DNA from: Hyphomicrobium sp.
GTDB taxonomy: Bacteria; Pseudomonadota; Alphaproteobacteria; Rhizobiales; Hyphomicrobiaceae
Assembly: GCF_003987855.1 (NCBI RefSeq)
Contig: NZ_RXIZ01000007.1
Span: 101,648-165,647, forward strand
Direction of reading: 5' to 3'
DNA length: 64,000 bases
Below are positions 33,295 through 44,671 of the stretch, in pieces; position 1 is the stretch's first letter; each line of letters begins with the position of its first letter. The notes under the pieces are model-generated. The model was not told the DNA's origin, did no database searches, and saw nothing but the letters and a program-made list of their open reading frames with translations. Made by a program: the position numbers and the translations under genes.

Positions 33295-34274
33295 GCCTCG
33301 CCTCCTCGCTCACTGCCGAGATTGACAACGACGATCTCGGGCGGAGACCCGAACCTGACCGGAAGCGACGAACAGCCTAGGCCGCCAGACACGATAAGAT
33401 GCCGCCCGCCTTCGACCTTGTGACCGTAGGCATAACGCGATCCGTAGATAGAAGGAACGATGGGGGCATAGCCCATGATGCGCACTTGGCCGCCATGCGT
33501 ATGTCCAGCGAGTGTCAGCGACACGCGGCTTGACACTTCAGGGAAGATATCCGGTTCGTGAACCATCAGCACCACCGGCGCATCATCGGTGATCTGGCGC
33601 ATCGTTCCCGGCAGATCGTCGACACCTTCGTATTCCGCAAGGCGAGTCGGCGCCGTCTCGTCATGACCGCCGCCATCACGTCGAAAAGCCCACTGATCAC
33701 CGAGCCCTGCGATCCAGAACGGATGACCATCCTTCTGAAGTCGAACTGCGGTATTCTGATAGACAGGAATTCCGACGGCTTTCAGCGCCAGGGCAGCTGG
33801 AGGCGGACCGGCTCGCCGCATCTGAACTTCGGCCGACTGCCACCAGTCGTGATTGCCAAGAATCGCATGCACGCCATAGGGCGCCTTGAGCTTCGCCAGA
33901 ACAGCGGCCCAAGCCTCGTTGCTGATCGGGCCAGAGTAAGAGCCAAGACGCAGCCCGACGACGAAGTCGCCGAGCATCAGAATGGCATCGGCGTTCAAGG
34001 AATTCGTCTGCTCGACGATCCTTTCGAGCCGTTCGATCGACATCCACGGCTCGCACACGTGCAGATCGGCAAGAACAGCGACGCGCAACTTGAGGCCCGG
34101 CGTCCAATTGGGCGGTGTTAGCTCGTAGCTGGTGACGTGCTCGTTGAATGCTTCCGCGACCGCATATCCGCTCAGCGCCGTAGAACCGACGCCGACGATG
34201 CCGGTCATCTTGAGAAGTGCTCGACGGGTGATCAAAGCAAATTCCTCGTAAACGGACCGCGTTGTAGCGCACAC
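33291..34274 (-). CDS. Metallophosphoesterase with Tat-like leader
   Basis: TRRALLKMTGIVGVGSTALSG leader; VLADLHVCEP, MLGDFVVG, AILGNHDWW, LAGHTHGGQV motifs. Confidence 0.9.
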   Translation of the reverse strand: MCATTRSVYEEFALITRRALLKMTGIVGVGSTALSGYAVAEAFNEHVTSYELTPPNWTPGLKLRVAVLADLHVCEPWMSIERLERIVEQTNSLNADAILMLGDFVVGLRLGSYSGPISNEAWAAVLAKLKAPYGVHAILGNHDWWQSAEVQMRRAGPPPAALALKAVGIPVYQNTAVRLQKDGHPFWIAGLGDQWAFRRDGGGHDETAPTRLAEYEGVDDLPGTMRQITDDAPVVLMVHEPDIFPEVSSRVSLTLAGHTHGGQVRIMGYAPIVPSIYGSRYAYGHKVEGGRHLIVSGGLGCSSLPVRFGSPPEIVVVNLGSERGGEA

Positions 34275-34335
34275 ATACGCCGCGAAAAGCTGATCAAACC
34301 ATGAATATTTTAAGGTTTTGGGTAAAGGAGCGGCG

Positions 34336-35382
34336 TTAGGTCTCGTCTTCGTCCTGCTCGAAGATCGGAAGCTCCGGAGTACTCCCCCGAGCCGGACCGC
34401 TGGCCCCCAGATGTCGATACGCCTTAAGAGTGAGAACCCGGCCGCGCGGCGTCCGGCTCACGAAGCCCTGCTGCAGCAGATAAGGCTCAACGATCTCTTC
34501 GAGCGCATCGCGCGGCTCGGACAAAGCCGCCGCCAGCGTCTCGATCCCCACAGGACCGCCTTCGTAGTGTTTTAAGATACAACCGAGATAGCGGTGATCC
34601 AGAGCATCGAGGCCTTCGCCGTCGACCTCCAGCATCGTCAACGCCCGATCCGCAACTTCAGCATTGATGACCACGGCGCCTTCGACGGCAGCGAAGTCGC
34701 GAACGCGGCGAAGCAGGCGTCCGGCAATGCGCGGCGTCCCGCGCGAGCGCCGGGCGATCTCGCGCGCGCCATCGGTCGAGATCGCCGCGCCGAGCACACG
34801 CGCGCCGCGTCCGACGACCAGTTCAAGCTCCGCAATCGAGTAGAAATTGAGCCTGACGGGAATCCCGAACCGGTCGCGCAGCGGATTGGTCAGCAATCCC
34901 GCCCGCGTTGTGGCGCCGACAAGCGTAAACTTCGGCAGATCGATGCGAACTGATCGTGCCGCCGGTCCCTCGCCTATCATCAGGTCGAGCTGAAAGTCCT
35001 CCATCGCCGGATAGAGTATTTCTTCGACGGCCGGGTTGAGGCGATGAATTTCGTCGATGAAGAGCACATCGCGCTCTTCGAGATTGGTCAGCAGCGCGGC
35101 GAGATCGCCCGCTTTGGAAATCACCGGGCCCGACGTCGCCCGGAAGCCAACCCCGAGTTCTTTTGAGAGGATCTGCGCCAGCGTTGTTTTCCCGAGACCT
35201 GGAGGACCGGCAAACAGTACGTGGTCCAGAGCATCTCCGCGCCCGCGAGCCGCGGTGATGAAAACCCGAAGGTTGGCGCGTGCCTGTTCCTGCCCAACGA
35301 AATCGTCGAGCGACTGCGGGCGAATCGACGCCTCGAAGGCATCCGCCTCCTTTCGCACACTGCTGACGAGCCTCTCGGTCAT
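34336..35382 (-). CDS. ruvB: Holliday junction branch migration helicase RuvB
   Basis: [26 protein letters not shown] ... [60 protein letters not shown]. Confidence 0.98.
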   Translation of the reverse strand: MTERLVSSVRKEADAFEASIRPQSLDDFVGQEQARANLRVFITAARGRGDALDHVLFAGPPGLGKTTLAQILSKELGVGFRATSGPVISKAGDLAALLTNLEERDVLFIDEIHRLNPAVEEILYPAMEDFQLDLMIGEGPAARSVRIDLPKFTLVGATTRAGLLTNPLRDRFGIPVRLNFYSIAELELVVGRGARVLGAAISTDGAREIARRSRGTPRIAGRLLRRVRDFAAVEGAVVINAEVADRALTMLEVDGEGLDALDHRYLGCILKHYEGGPVGIETLAAALSEPRDALEEIVEPYLLQQGFVSRTPRGRVLTLKAYRHLGASGPARGSTPELPIFEQDEDET

Positions 35383-35464
35383 GGTTTGTTCGTGAGGCTA
35401 TTCGGGGGCCCCGTCAAGTCGGCGCCGGTCGCGCGACCGCCAACGCAGTGGAAGTTCACGTTCC

Positions 35465-35893
35465 TCAGGCTTCCCGCAATATCCCACCGGCGATGAGAAG
35501 CGCCCGCATGCCGATCGCGATAAGGCCGGCTATGAAGGCAAGGAACGGCAAAGCTCCTCCGGCTGGGAACGGGAAGATGATCGCGCCTGCCATGAAAGCC
35601 AACACACCCGCGACAGCCGCATGCAGCCACCCATAGGTGCCCTGCTGGAGGACGAAGGGCGTCAGTCCCAGCGCCGCCACTGTTGCCGGAAGCGCGCTCC
35701 ACACGAACGCATCGACGGCGACTTCTCCGATCGATTCACCGGGATGCGGCGGGATGAACTTGTCGGCATACGGGCTCAAGAATTGGAGAAGAACGAAAAT
35801 GAGACCCGCAAAGAAAGGCGCCGCCAGCGAGGTGATCAACACCATCCAAAGCGTCCGCATGCCATTGTTGAGCTTGTCGTTAGATGACGGCAC
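35465..35893 (-). CDS. Membrane protein, hypothetical, within ruv cluster
   Basis: Four hydrophobic segments; minus strand between ruvA and ruvB. Confidence 0.75.
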   Translation of the reverse strand: MPSSNDKLNNGMRTLWMVLITSLAAPFFAGLIFVLLQFLSPYADKFIPPHPGESIGEVAVDAFVWSALPATVAALGLTPFVLQQGTYGWLHAAVAGVLAFMAGAIIFPFPAGGALPFLAFIAGLIAIGMRALLIAGGILREA

Positions 35894-35929
35894 GGCTGCT
35901 TTCCTATGCGATAACGGCCCAGTGGACGA

Positions 35930-36559
35930 TCAGCGCGCCAATTCTTTCAGGCTGCGCTTGATGAGCCCCGGAGTATCGGCGCTCTCGCCAAGCTCCTGCG
36001 CGGCAACCGCAACCGCTGCATTGGCCTGAGCCGGGTTATAGCCGAGATTTGTCAGCGCCGAGAGAGCTTCCGCGAACGCCAGGCTGGATGGCGGAAGGTT
36101 CGTGGCCGGAGTGGCCGCACCGGGGCTGGCTGCCGGAATGTTATGACCGCTCAAGGAAAGCCCCGGCGCTTTATCCTTAAGTTCGGCGACAATGCGTTGA
36201 GCCAGCTTTTTGCCGACACCTGGCGCCTCCTCGACCGCCGCCCAGTTGCCGAACGCGACAGCATTGGCGAGGTCCTGCGGCGCCATTACGCCGAGCACGC
36301 TGAGCGCGACCTTGGCACCGACGCCTTGGATCGTTTGCAGTGTGCGAAACCAGCTGCGCTCGAATTCACTCTGGAAACCGAACAGCCGGATAGCATCCTC
36401 ACGCACGTGGGTATCGATCGTCAGGGCGACATCATCTCCCGGCTTCAGATTGCGAAGCGTTCGCGACGAGGCCTGAACCTCATACCCGACGCCATGAACA
36501 TCGATGACGAGATGGCTTTCGCCCACTGCGTCGACCTTGCCTTTGAGCTTGCCGATCAT
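35930..36559 (-). CDS. ruvA: Holliday junction protein RuvA
   Basis: [31 protein letters not shown] ... [19 protein letters not shown]. Confidence 0.97.
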   Translation of the reverse strand: MIGKLKGKVDAVGESHLVIDVHGVGYEVQASSRTLRNLKPGDDVALTIDTHVREDAIRLFGFQSEFERSWFRTLQTIQGVGAKVALSVLGVMAPQDLANAVAFGNWAAVEEAPGVGKKLAQRIVAELKDKAPGLSLSGHNIPAASPGAATPATNLPPSSLAFAEALSALTNLGYNPAQANAAVAVAAQELGESADTPGLIKRSLKELAR

Positions 36560-37083
36560 GTTTCCGCAACCTTGGCGGCAAATGCCGCCGCCCGCTGGCG
36601 GCTGACGCGATGATGCGCATGCGTGATCGCGATTGCCAGCGCGTCTGCCTCATCGGCAGATTCGAACACGGCCTTGGGCAACAAAAAGGAAATCATGGCC
36701 TGGATCTGCTGCTTTTCGGCGTGGCCCGTCCCGGTGACCGATTTCTTGATCAGGTTGGGCGTATATTCGGCGACACGCAGGCCAAGCCGCGCAGGTGCCA
36801 AGAGTGCCGCCCCGCGCGCTTGCCCGAGCTTCAGGGTCGAGCGCGGATTTTCGTTGACGAACGTCTCTTCGACGGCGGCTTCCGACGGGCTGAAGCTTTG
36901 AATGACGCCCGTCACCGCATCAAAGAGGGCCGAAAGGCGATAGGCGAGATCGTCGTCTTTGGGCGGAGAAATCACTCCGGACGCAACGTAAACGAGCCGC
37001 ACGCCATCGCTCTCGATGACGCCCCAGCCAGTGCGGCGCAGCCCCGGATCGATGCCGATAATGCGAATCGTTCGTCCATTCAT
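36556..37083 (-). CDS. ruvC: Crossover junction endodeoxyribonuclease RuvC
   Basis: [22 protein letters not shown] ... [20 protein letters not shown]. Confidence 0.97.
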   Translation of the reverse strand: MNGRTIRIIGIDPGLRRTGWGVIESDGVRLVYVASGVISPPKDDDLAYRLSALFDAVTGVIQSFSPSEAAVEETFVNENPRSTLKLGQARGAALLAPARLGLRVAEYTPNLIKKSVTGTGHAEKQQIQAMISFLLPKAVFESADEADALAIAITHAHHRVSRQRAAAFAAKVAET

Positions 37084-39182
37084 ACCCTTCGCATAGCACG
37101 AACCGCATAGGGCGCCGAAGGCGTCATCGGCGGTGGCGGCAACGGCGGCGGCTTGGTGGCGTCGGCAACCTTGCCCGTCAGGATCGCATCGAGCGCTTCA
37201 GCGACATCGGGCTCGGTCCAGTATCCCGTATGCCCGCCCATACCCATCACATGATTGTCAACGCGCAGGCCCGGCGGGGCAGAGACCCGCCCACCGATGT
37301 AATCGTCGACGCGGTAGAGATTGATCCAGCACTTGAGGCGCGATGCAATCCCCATCGGAACGGGATTCGAAGCCGCGTATTCGCTGAAATATTTCTGGTA
37401 GATGCTCCCCAGCGGCGAACCGAACGTCAACAGCGCCGGCGCTGCATCGCCAAGCCGCGTGTATTGGGGACCGTTGTCCCTAAGGTAATCGTACACGATG
37501 ACCGATCCCTGGCTGTGCGCCAGAAAGATTATGCCGTCATATCCCTGGTTTTGCACGAAGTGCTCGAGCACCAGATTGAGCCGGCCCTGGATCCGCTCGC
37601 GCCGAAGACGGCGATGGCGCATCCGGAACACCGAAGGCACGAAGTAGGCGGCGGTCTCTTGCCGCGGCTGATAGTGATGATCGATGAGGTCGCGCGCGAA
37701 GTTAGCGACGTTGGCAACGCGTCGACCGAAGAAGAAGGGAAGAACCAAAGCGACGCCGGCAGCGACGGGCAGAATGTAGCCTCTAAGGTTCACGAACACG
37801 CGGTTGTTGTCGAGGTAAGGCTGGATGAAAACCAGCGCAAACACGATGAGGAAAGCCATGATCATCAGGCCGACCAACACCGGGTTGAAAAGCAGCCGGG
37901 GCATGTTTCGCGCCGTCTGTTCCAGGTCGTTGAGCCCTCGACGCGCCTTCATTTGCCGGATCTCGATCAGCATCATTCCTGCGATGATCAGCATCAGAAC
38001 AGTGACCGCCGTGGAGGCGTAGATGAACTTGAAGCGACCGATCCAGTCGAGTTCGATATCCGGGACCTGAACGAGTTTGGCGACGGGACTATCGGGTGCT
38101 ATTTGCTTCGCGGCGATCGCATTTTGAATGATGGGCCGCGCTTCCTTCATCGTCGTGATCGTCTCGGCGCGATTGAGCATCGGATAGATCGCGCTGACGA
38201 CCACCGTCGTCCAGAGCATGAATTGCATGATGAGAATGGCGATGCTCGTGGAGATCGTCGACAGCCGGGAACGGTCGCCCGTGAACCGAGCCCGCACCCA
38301 CGACAGAGCAAGGAGCACGGTGGCAAATACGATCAACCCGCCCCAGAAGCGCCAACCCCAAATGATGATCTTATACAGCCCATCGATGTAACAAGCGGGA
38401 TTTGCGGCACCCGCCGCGCATTCGAGTGTTTGTTGGCTCGCCGCCTTCTGCGGTCCGACCTTGAGCTCCGGGACATGCTTCAAAAGATCAAGAAGCGAGT
38501 TGTTGAACGTCAGCGCGAAAACAACCAACGCTGACACGGCGAGCCAAAACACCGTGTCGTACCAAGAATAGTCCTGCTGCCGGCTGATGCGGTAGAAGAC
38601 GTAAAGTGCGCCGACAAATATCACGCCGGTGACGATTAGGATCTGCTGGCGCGCATCCATCACGGTCGCCATCACACTCGGCGGCTCGAACAGGAATAGC
38701 GCACAAATCGCCGACGTTACGATCGTCAATGCCGCGCTCGGACCGCGGATCAGCCACCCGGCGATCCAAAGGATCTTACGCAGGGCCCAGGAGATTGCAT
38801 CGCGCGTCCGGTTCAGCATCGCATCCACGAGATGATGCGATTCAAAAATCACTCGGAAAAGTTGGAGGAGGGTGTTGACGCGCCCGGGTTGACCCTCGGT
38901 GAGGTCCGCCCAGTGCAGTTCAACAGCCTCAATCTCGATTCCGCTGTTGTGCGCCGCTCCCCGCCGGATCACCGGAAAGACCGGAGGCGGGTTGGCGACT
39001 TCCGGCTCCGAAACGCGGTTGTATTCGTTGGCGGGCGAAACGCTGTAGCCTGGCCGCGTCGCGGCGAGCGTATCGAGAACGGCGTTGACGCAATATCCGG
39101 GCTCGGTCTCGCCGACCCCATGGACGACGACCAGTCCGACGCGAACTCGACCTCTACCCCCCGATGGTCCGTCCGCCGCCAT
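37080..39182 (-). CDS. Large multi-TM protein with alpha/beta-hydrolase-like (lipase-type) motifs
   Basis: [16 protein letters not shown]-terminal HG motif, 6-7 hydrophobic stretches, [19 protein letters not shown] nucleophile-elbow-like motif; 4-bp overlap with ruvC start. Confidence 0.72.
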   Translation of the reverse strand: MAADGPSGGRGRVRVGLVVVHGVGETEPGYCVNAVLDTLAATRPGYSVSPANEYNRVSEPEVANPPPVFPVIRRGAAHNSGIEIEAVELHWADLTEGQPGRVNTLLQLFRVIFESHHLVDAMLNRTRDAISWALRKILWIAGWLIRGPSAALTIVTSAICALFLFEPPSVMATVMDARQQILIVTGVIFVGALYVFYRISRQQDYSWYDTVFWLAVSALVVFALTFNNSLLDLLKHVPELKVGPQKAASQQTLECAAGAANPACYIDGLYKIIIWGWRFWGGLIVFATVLLALSWVRARFTGDRSRLSTISTSIAILIMQFMLWTTVVVSAIYPMLNRAETITTMKEARPIIQNAIAAKQIAPDSPVAKLVQVPDIELDWIGRFKFIYASTAVTVLMLIIAGMMLIEIRQMKARRGLNDLEQTARNMPRLLFNPVLVGLMIMAFLIVFALVFIQPYLDNNRVFVNLRGYILPVAAGVALVLPFFFGRRVANVANFARDLIDHHYQPRQETAAYFVPSVFRMRHRRLRRERIQGRLNLVLEHFVQNQGYDGIIFLAHSQGSVIVYDYLRDNGPQYTRLGDAAPALLTFGSPLGSIYQKYFSEYAASNPVPMGIASRLKCWINLYRVDDYIGGRVSAPPGLRVDNHVMGMGGHTGYWTEPDVAEALDAILTGKVADATKPPPLPPPPMTPSAPYAVRAMRRV

Positions 39183-39347
39183 GCCTACTCCCGTACGCAG
39201 TGTACGCCCCAATCATAGTGCGTTTTGCCTGCAAAGCACGCTTCCCTCGCTTCGCAGCCGCAGCCCGTCTCGTAAAAACGCAAGATTTGGGCTTTAGTGT
39301 TGCGGGATGGATATCATATTGGCAATCCACCGCCAGCAACCGAGGAC

Positions 39348-39665
39348 ATGATGGATCCGACCTTTGCCCACCCGAAGTGGATTGTGGCCGGCGTGGCGCT
39401 AATCCTTGGCGGTTTATGGCTGTTTCGCTGGGCGAGACGCAACGACAACAGCGCAGCCATCGCCGCCGCCACGACCGGGGCCGCCATTAACAAACTTCGG
39501 AAAAATTCCGTGAAGTCGGCGGGCATGCCTAGCCCTGCGGCTCGCATCAGCACGGCTGCGCGCTTCCGCAACTCTATGGCTCAGCTTCTCGGTATCGTCG
39601 GCATTCTTATGCTGATCGCCGGGCTGCTGGCCGCAGTCTTCGGCGTGTTCTATCCCGCGACCTAG
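39348..39665 (+). CDS. Small membrane protein, hypothetical
   Basis: [31 protein letters not shown] ... [26 protein letters not shown]; stop overlaps the convergent yebC stop (CTAG). Confidence 0.6.
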   Translation: MMDPTFAHPKWIVAGVALILGGLWLFRWARRNDNSAAIAAATTGAAINKLRKNSVKSAGMPSPAARISTAARFRNSMAQLLGIVGILMLIAGLLAAVFGVFYPAT

Positions 39666-40411
39666 GCCGCGGTCAGCTTCTTCATTACCTCGTCAGAGAT
39701 TTCGAAGTTCGCGAAAACGTTCTGGACGTCGTCGTCATCCTCAAGCGCGGCAAGCAGCTTCATGATGCTTTGCGCATTATCTTCGTCCACCGATGTCGAA
39801 AGGTTGGGCTTCCAGATCGCCTTAACGGTCTGCGGTTCGCCAAGCTTCTTCTCCAGCGCCGCTGCGACGGTTCCCAGTGACTCAAACGCAGTCGTGATCA
39901 GGTGGCCATTGTCATCAGACTGAACATCATCCGCCCCGGCATCGATCGCTGCTTCCAAAACGGATTCTGCCGATCCTGCATCAGGTTTATAGGTAATTTC
40001 GCCGATATGATTGAACATGTGTCCAACCGAGCCGGTCGCGCCGAGGTTGCCGTTGTACTTTGTGAAAACGCTTCTGACGACGCCTCCGGTGCGATTGCGA
40101 TTATCGGTCAGGGCCTCGACGATGACCGCGACCCCACCCGGCGCATAACCCTCGTAACGGACGGCCTCGTAGGTCGCGAGATCGCCGCCCTGCGCTTTCT
40201 TGATAGCGCGTTCGATATTGTCTTTGGGCATGTTTTCCGCGCGCGCTTCCTGAATCGCGAGGCGCAAACGGGGGTTCATATCCGGATCGGGCGTGCCGGA
40301 TTTCGCTGCAACCGTGATTTCCCGCGCGAGCTTTGCGAAGAGCTTGGAACGCATGGCGTCCTGCTTGCCCTTGCGGTGCATGATGTTCTTGAATTGCGAA
40401 TGCCCGGCCAT
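39662..40411 (-). CDS. yebC: YebC/PmpR family protein
   Basis: [73 protein letters not shown]. Confidence 0.97.
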   Translation of the reverse strand: MAGHSQFKNIMHRKGKQDAMRSKLFAKLAREITVAAKSGTPDPDMNPRLRLAIQEARAENMPKDNIERAIKKAQGGDLATYEAVRYEGYAPGGVAVIVEALTDNRNRTGGVVRSVFTKYNGNLGATGSVGHMFNHIGEITYKPDAGSAESVLEAAIDAGADDVQSDDNGHLITTAFESLGTVAAALEKKLGEPQTVKAIWKPNLSTSVDEDNAQSIMKLLAALEDDDDVQNVFANFEISDEVMKKLTAA

Positions 40412-40502
40412 GCTCGTGCTCGTCTGATGAGGAAATGCGGCTGAAGCACCGTCTTTTGCGCAACGGCTGCGCGCCGGTCAAGAGAGAGGCTTCCAGCCAT
40501 CT

Positions 40503-40982
40503 TCAGCGGCCGGAGAAGTAAGGCGTGGGGTCGACTGGCCGTCCGTCGCGATGTAGCTCGAAGTGAAGGTGCGGACCGCTCGAAATGCCGGTGGAGCCGA
40601 CGGTCCCGACTTTCTGGCCCGCGGCGACACAATCTCCGGCGGAAACAGCCACAAGGTCGAGATGTGCGTAAATCGTTTCCCAGCCCGCCCCGTGTTCAAC
40701 CACCACGTAGTTACCGTACTCGGCGTTAAACCGCGCCTCTCGGACGACACCCCCAGCGCTCGACACTACGGCTTCGCCCTTGACGCCGCTCAGGTCGATC
40801 CCGCTATGCATGCGCGTGATCATCAGCAGAGGGTGCATCGCCATTCCGAAGCTTTTCGAAATCTGGCCGGCGACAGGTTTCTGGAACACGGCAACAGAAG
40901 AGGGCCCCAGAACGGGGCAGCCGGCGCCAAAGCTTGGAGATGGCACCGCAAGCAACATCAACGCGAAAATCCGAGCCATCAT
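40503..40982 (-). CDS. M23 family metallopeptidase
   Basis: Signal peptide; MHSGIDLSGVKGEAVVSSAGGVVREARFNAEYGNYVVVEHGAGWETIYAHLD ... GPHLHFELHRDGRPVDPTPY. Confidence 0.94.
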   Translation of the reverse strand: MMARIFALMLLAVPSPSFGAGCPVLGPSSVAVFQKPVAGQISKSFGMAMHPLLMITRMHSGIDLSGVKGEAVVSSAGGVVREARFNAEYGNYVVVEHGAGWETIYAHLDLVAVSAGDCVAAGQKVGTVGSTGISSGPHLHFELHRDGRPVDPTPYFSGR

Positions 40983-41051
40983 CGCTGCACCCCAGAGGAT
41001 GTTACGATTAGATGCCGAGATGAAGGCCAATCATTGGCGTCGCTTGCCCAA

Positions 41052-41885
41052 TCAGGCCGGGGCTACGCGCCAGAATGCCGGCATGGCGTGCTCGAGATGC
41101 GGACCAAGCCTCAGGGGCGCCGCATTGACCGCCAGCCCCGTAGCATCGTCGATGTCCACCGCGAAACCTGAGATCGTCCCCGGCCCAACGGCCGGTTCGT
41201 AACGGCCACGCGGAATGCGTGTCAAAAAGCGGTTGATCGGTTCATCCGGATCCATGCCCAGAACCGAGTTGTAGTCACCGCACATCCCGGCGTCTGACAA
41301 GTACGCCGTACCGCTCGGAAGAACGCGACCATCCGCTGTCGGCGTATGGGTATGCGTGCCCACGACCATGCTCACGCGGCCATCGAGAAACAAACCGAGC
41401 GCCTGCTTTTCACTCGTTGCTTCGGCATGAAAGTCCACGAGAATGGCATCCGCTCCGCTCTTGAGCGCGCACGCTGTAAGCTCTGAATCGATTGCACGAA
41501 ATGGGCAGTCGATCTCGGTCATGAAGACCCGGCCCATCGCATTGATGACCAGCACATCGGCCCCGCCCCGGCTCCTCAAAAGCGTCGCGCCCCTGCCAGG
41601 AGTGCCTTTCGGAAAGTTCAGCGGCCGGATGAGGCGATCGTGCCGCTCGATGTAGACAAGAGTATCCTTCTGATCGAACGCATGGTTGCCGAGGGTCACG
41701 CAATCCGCGCCGGCATCGATCAAATCGTTGAGGATGGCTTCCGTGATCCCAAAGCCGCCGGCAGCGTTTTCACCATTGATGACGACGAAGTCGAGTGCGT
41801 GCGACTTGATGAGCCCGGGCAACGCATCGCAAACCACCGTTCGGCCTGCTTTGCCGACGATATCCCCGAGAAACAGAAGCCGCAT
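41052..41885 (-). CDS. YmdB-like (TIGR00282-type) metallophosphoesterase
   Basis: MRLLFLGDIVGKAGRTVV ... NGENAAGGFGITEAI ... CVTLGNHAFDQKD ... VVGTHTHTPTADGRVLPSGTAYLSDAGMCG. Confidence 0.95.
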   Translation of the reverse strand: MRLLFLGDIVGKAGRTVVCDALPGLIKSHALDFVVINGENAAGGFGITEAILNDLIDAGADCVTLGNHAFDQKDTLVYIERHDRLIRPLNFPKGTPGRGATLLRSRGGADVLVINAMGRVFMTEIDCPFRAIDSELTACALKSGADAILVDFHAEATSEKQALGLFLDGRVSMVVGTHTHTPTADGRVLPSGTAYLSDAGMCGDYNSVLGMDPDEPINRFLTRIPRGRYEPAVGPGTISGFAVDIDDATGLAVNAAPLRLGPHLEHAMPAFWRVAPA

Positions 41886-41897
41886 GAAGATCCTGGA

Positions 41898-42473
41898 CTA
41901 GATTTCTTTAAACTCTTGGGCGCCGGACGGCGTGAGGACCCAATCGAGTTTCTCGTCATAGCTTTCGACCGGCACGGCGTCGACCTTTTGTTCGTCGTAG
42001 GCAAGGCCGACGGCAATGATCGGCTTTATCTTTCTTAACCGCCGGAGCGTGCGGTCGTAAAACCCGCCGCCATACCCAAGGCGATACCCTCGCCCATCGA
42101 ACGCGAGGAGCGGCACGAGCACGACATCCGGATCGAGTTCCGGCTTGTCGTCGGTCGGTTCCGCGATACCCCAGGCAGCGGGTGCCATGACGTCGCCGGG
42201 CGACCACGCCCGCATCAGCAATGGTGCGCCCTTGCCTTGCATGACGGGCAGTGCCAGCCGGCAACCCTCCGCATGAAGCCAGGTCATGAGAGGGCCCGGA
42301 TTGATCTCATCCCGGATGGCGGCAAAGCCGGATACGATGATCTCCGGCTTCACGCGCAGAAAATCGAGCCCTTGCGCCGCAATCTTCAGGCTCGCCTCGG
42401 CGCCATGGCGCTCGAAAGCCTCTTTTCGGCGCCGCAGAGCCTCAGCGCGCAGTTCCTGTTTGGCGTCCGCCAT
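41898..42473 (-). CDS. 5-formyltetrahydrofolate cyclo-ligase
   Basis: DVVLVPLLAFDGRGYRLGYGGGFYDRTLRRLR signature; next to 6S RNA and zapA as in many proteobacteria. Confidence 0.94.
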   Translation of the reverse strand: MADAKQELRAEALRRRKEAFERHGAEASLKIAAQGLDFLRVKPEIIVSGFAAIRDEINPGPLMTWLHAEGCRLALPVMQGKGAPLLMRAWSPGDVMAPAAWGIAEPTDDKPELDPDVVLVPLLAFDGRGYRLGYGGGFYDRTLRRLRKIKPIIAVGLAYDEQKVDAVPVESYDEKLDWVLTPSGAQEFKEI

Positions 42474-42509
42474 GCTGAAGTTTTATCGCTTCCCATCGAA
42501 AGGAGAAAT

Positions 42510-42672
42510 GCCGCGAAGGCCGTTGGGATCATGAACCCGCGTGGTCCCTACGAGCGTAGGTGGGCACCATGTGTCCGGAGCCACGGCTCCGGTCAGGGAC
42601 AGCGCCCGTGCGGATCTTATAGGCCCCCGGGTCATATTGTCCCTGACGAGCCCCGCAGCGCCTTGAGACTTA
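42510..42672 (-). ncRNA. ssrS: 6S RNA (approximate boundaries)
   Basis: Located between zapA and the cyclo-ligase gene, the usual ssrS position. Stacked inverted repeats: GTCAGGGAC/GTCCCTGAC (42592-42600 with 42639-42647), CCGGAGCC/GGCTCCGG (42575-42582 with 42585-42592), CCTACG/CGTAGG (42547-42552 with 42555-42560). No credible ORF. Confidence 0.8.
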
Positions 42673-42723
42673 TGTGAGCCGGACGGAAAAATCCAGTGCC
42701 GCGGCTTAAGATCCAAAAACCTA

Positions 42724-43035
42724 TTACGCCTTGGCCCGCCGAAGGGTGGGTTCGGCGTCGTCCGCTTCCAAGCTGCGGATAGCCACGGTCCTAAGCTCCG
42801 CAGTGCTGCCTTCGAGCAGATCATCGACGTCGGCCCGGGCGTCGAACAGCTCGTCCGTGATCATCAGCGCAGCCATCAGGATCAGGCGTTCGTCTCCCAC
42901 TGAACCATGCTCCCGCAGGAGATCGTCCAGCTTGGACTTGAAGTAGGCGACGATCTCCTTCAGGCGGCGAGCATCGTGCTCATCGCACTGGAAGCGATAG
43001 GTGCGTTGATTGAAAGTAAACGGGACCTCGGCCAT
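42724..43035 (-). CDS. zapA: Cell division protein ZapA
   Basis: FTFNQRTYRFQCDEHDARRLKEIVAYFKSKLDDLLREHGSVGDERLILMAALMITDELFDA. Confidence 0.93.
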   Translation of the reverse strand: MAEVPFTFNQRTYRFQCDEHDARRLKEIVAYFKSKLDDLLREHGSVGDERLILMAALMITDELFDARADVDDLLEGSTAELRTVAIRSLEADDAEPTLRRAKA

Positions 43036-43079
43036 CCTGCCCGGCAGATTTGCCGGTCTCCCCTTGAACGATGCTCAAG

Positions 43080-43301
43080 TCACTCGCTTTCCTGGAGACT
43101 ATGTAGCGAATCGAGAGCCCAATCAATGCGATTGAGGGCGTCTGCCGTCCGCTGCTCAAGCTCCGCGATACGTTGTTGCGCCGTCGCCAGTTCGGCCCGG
43201 AGACGTGCGTTCTCCGACCTCAAATCGACGTCACTCGACGGCTTGCGGGGCGACTTTAAGTCGTCCGCGCGCTTGATCTTGGCGGTGTTGCGTTCAGTCA
43301 T
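43080..43301 (-). CDS. DUF4164-like coiled-coil protein
   Basis: Short heptad-rich protein directly upstream of zapA (SENARLRAELATAQQRIAELEQRTADALNRID). Confidence 0.65.
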   Translation of the reverse strand: MTERNTAKIKRADDLKSPRKPSSDVDLRSENARLRAELATAQQRIAELEQRTADALNRIDWALDSLHSLQESE

Positions 43302-43583
43302 GGCCTCTCATCGCCCTATCGGGCGACACGATTGACGCATCGATCACCTTCGCTTGGGACGACAGGTTACGTGGGTAGGGTAAACGTCGTCAATAAACGA
43401 GACCGTGTTTGCCCCCCGCAGAATGAAAAGAATTCCGCGAGCGTAACCTGAAGCGCCGGGCTTGCCTGATTGACAGGCTGCCACCAACTGACGTTAAAGA
43501 CCCGCAAAACCTAGAGACTATCGGCGACGAGGCGAGCCCTCTGCGCATTTGCCATACGTCTCGTTTCCGGAGGATCACCAAGA

Positions 43584-44594
43584 ATGACTGTGAAGGTCGC
43601 GATCAACGGTTTCGGCCGCATCGGCCGCAACGTGTTGCGCGCTATCGTTGAAAGCGGGCGTAACGACATCGAAGTCGTAGCCATCAACGATCTGGGCCCC
43701 GTCGAAACGAACGCTCACCTGCTGCGTTACGATAGCGTCCATGGCCGCTATCCCAAGGAAGTGAAGGTGTCGGGCGACACGATCGATGCCGGAAAGGGAC
43801 CGATCAAGGTCACAGCGATCAAAAATCCGGCGGAGTTGCCTCACAAGGAGTTCGGGGTCGACATCGCCCTCGAGTGCACGGGCATCTTCACCTCGAAGGA
43901 AAAGGCCAGGGCGCATCTCGACGCCGGTGCCAAGCGCGTCCTCGTTTCAGCACCCGCTGACAACGCCGATCTCACCGTGGTCTACGGCGTCAACGACGAC
44001 AAGCTCTCGAAGGAGCACCTTGTCGTCTCGAACGCCTCCTGCACCACGAACTGCCTCGCGCCCGTCGTGAGCGTCCTCCACAATGCCATTGGCGTCGCGC
44101 ACGGTTTCATGACGACGATCCACTCCTATACGGGCGACCAGCCGACGCTCGATACCCTCCACAAGGACCTGTATCGCGCCCGCGCGGCAGCGCTGAACAT
44201 CATTCCGACGACAACTGGCGCCGCCAAAGCCGTTGGCCTCGTTATCCCCGATCTCAACGGCAAGCTCGACGGCGCCTCCATGCGGGTGCCGACCCCGAAC
44301 GTCTCGCTGATCGACTTCAAATTTGTCGCCAAGCGCAACACGACTGCCGAGGAAGTCAACAACGCCATTCTGGAAGCTGCAAAGTCCAACCGCCTGGCGG
44401 GCATCCTGACGACCACGAAGGAAAAGCTCGTGTCGATGGACCTCAACCACGATCCGTCGTCCTCGACGGTCGCGCTTGATCAAACCAAGGTCATTGACGG
44501 CAACTTCGTCCGCGTCGTTTCCTGGTATGACAATGAATGGGGCTTCTCGAACCGAATGGCCGATACGGCCGTCGCGATGGCGAAGCTGATCTAA
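43584..44594 (+). CDS. gap: Glyceraldehyde-3-phosphate dehydrogenase
   Basis: [21 protein letters not shown] ... [13 protein letters not shown] ... [12 protein letters not shown]. Confidence 0.98.
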   Translation: MTVKVAINGFGRIGRNVLRAIVESGRNDIEVVAINDLGPVETNAHLLRYDSVHGRYPKEVKVSGDTIDAGKGPIKVTAIKNPAELPHKEFGVDIALECTGIFTSKEKARAHLDAGAKRVLVSAPADNADLTVVYGVNDDKLSKEHLVVSNASCTTNCLAPVVSVLHNAIGVAHGFMTTIHSYTGDQPTLDTLHKDLYRARAAALNIIPTTTGAAKAVGLVIPDLNGKLDGASMRVPTPNVSLIDFKFVAKRNTTAEEVNNAILEAAKSNRLAGILTTTKEKLVSMDLNHDPSSSTVALDQTKVIDGNFVRVVSWYDNEWGFSNRMADTAVAMAKLI

Positions 44595-44671
44595 ACGAAT
44601 TTAATGACGGGCGTCCTCATCGGCGCCCGTTTCCATGACAATTGAAGATCAACGGCTTTACGGAGGCATTG

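Noticed and set aside
37230-38534. 434-aa plus-strand ORF opposite the membrane hydrolase-like gene
   Set aside because: Composition (R/H/D/Q-rich) typical of an antisense shadow; opposing frame has TM segments and operon-like overlap.
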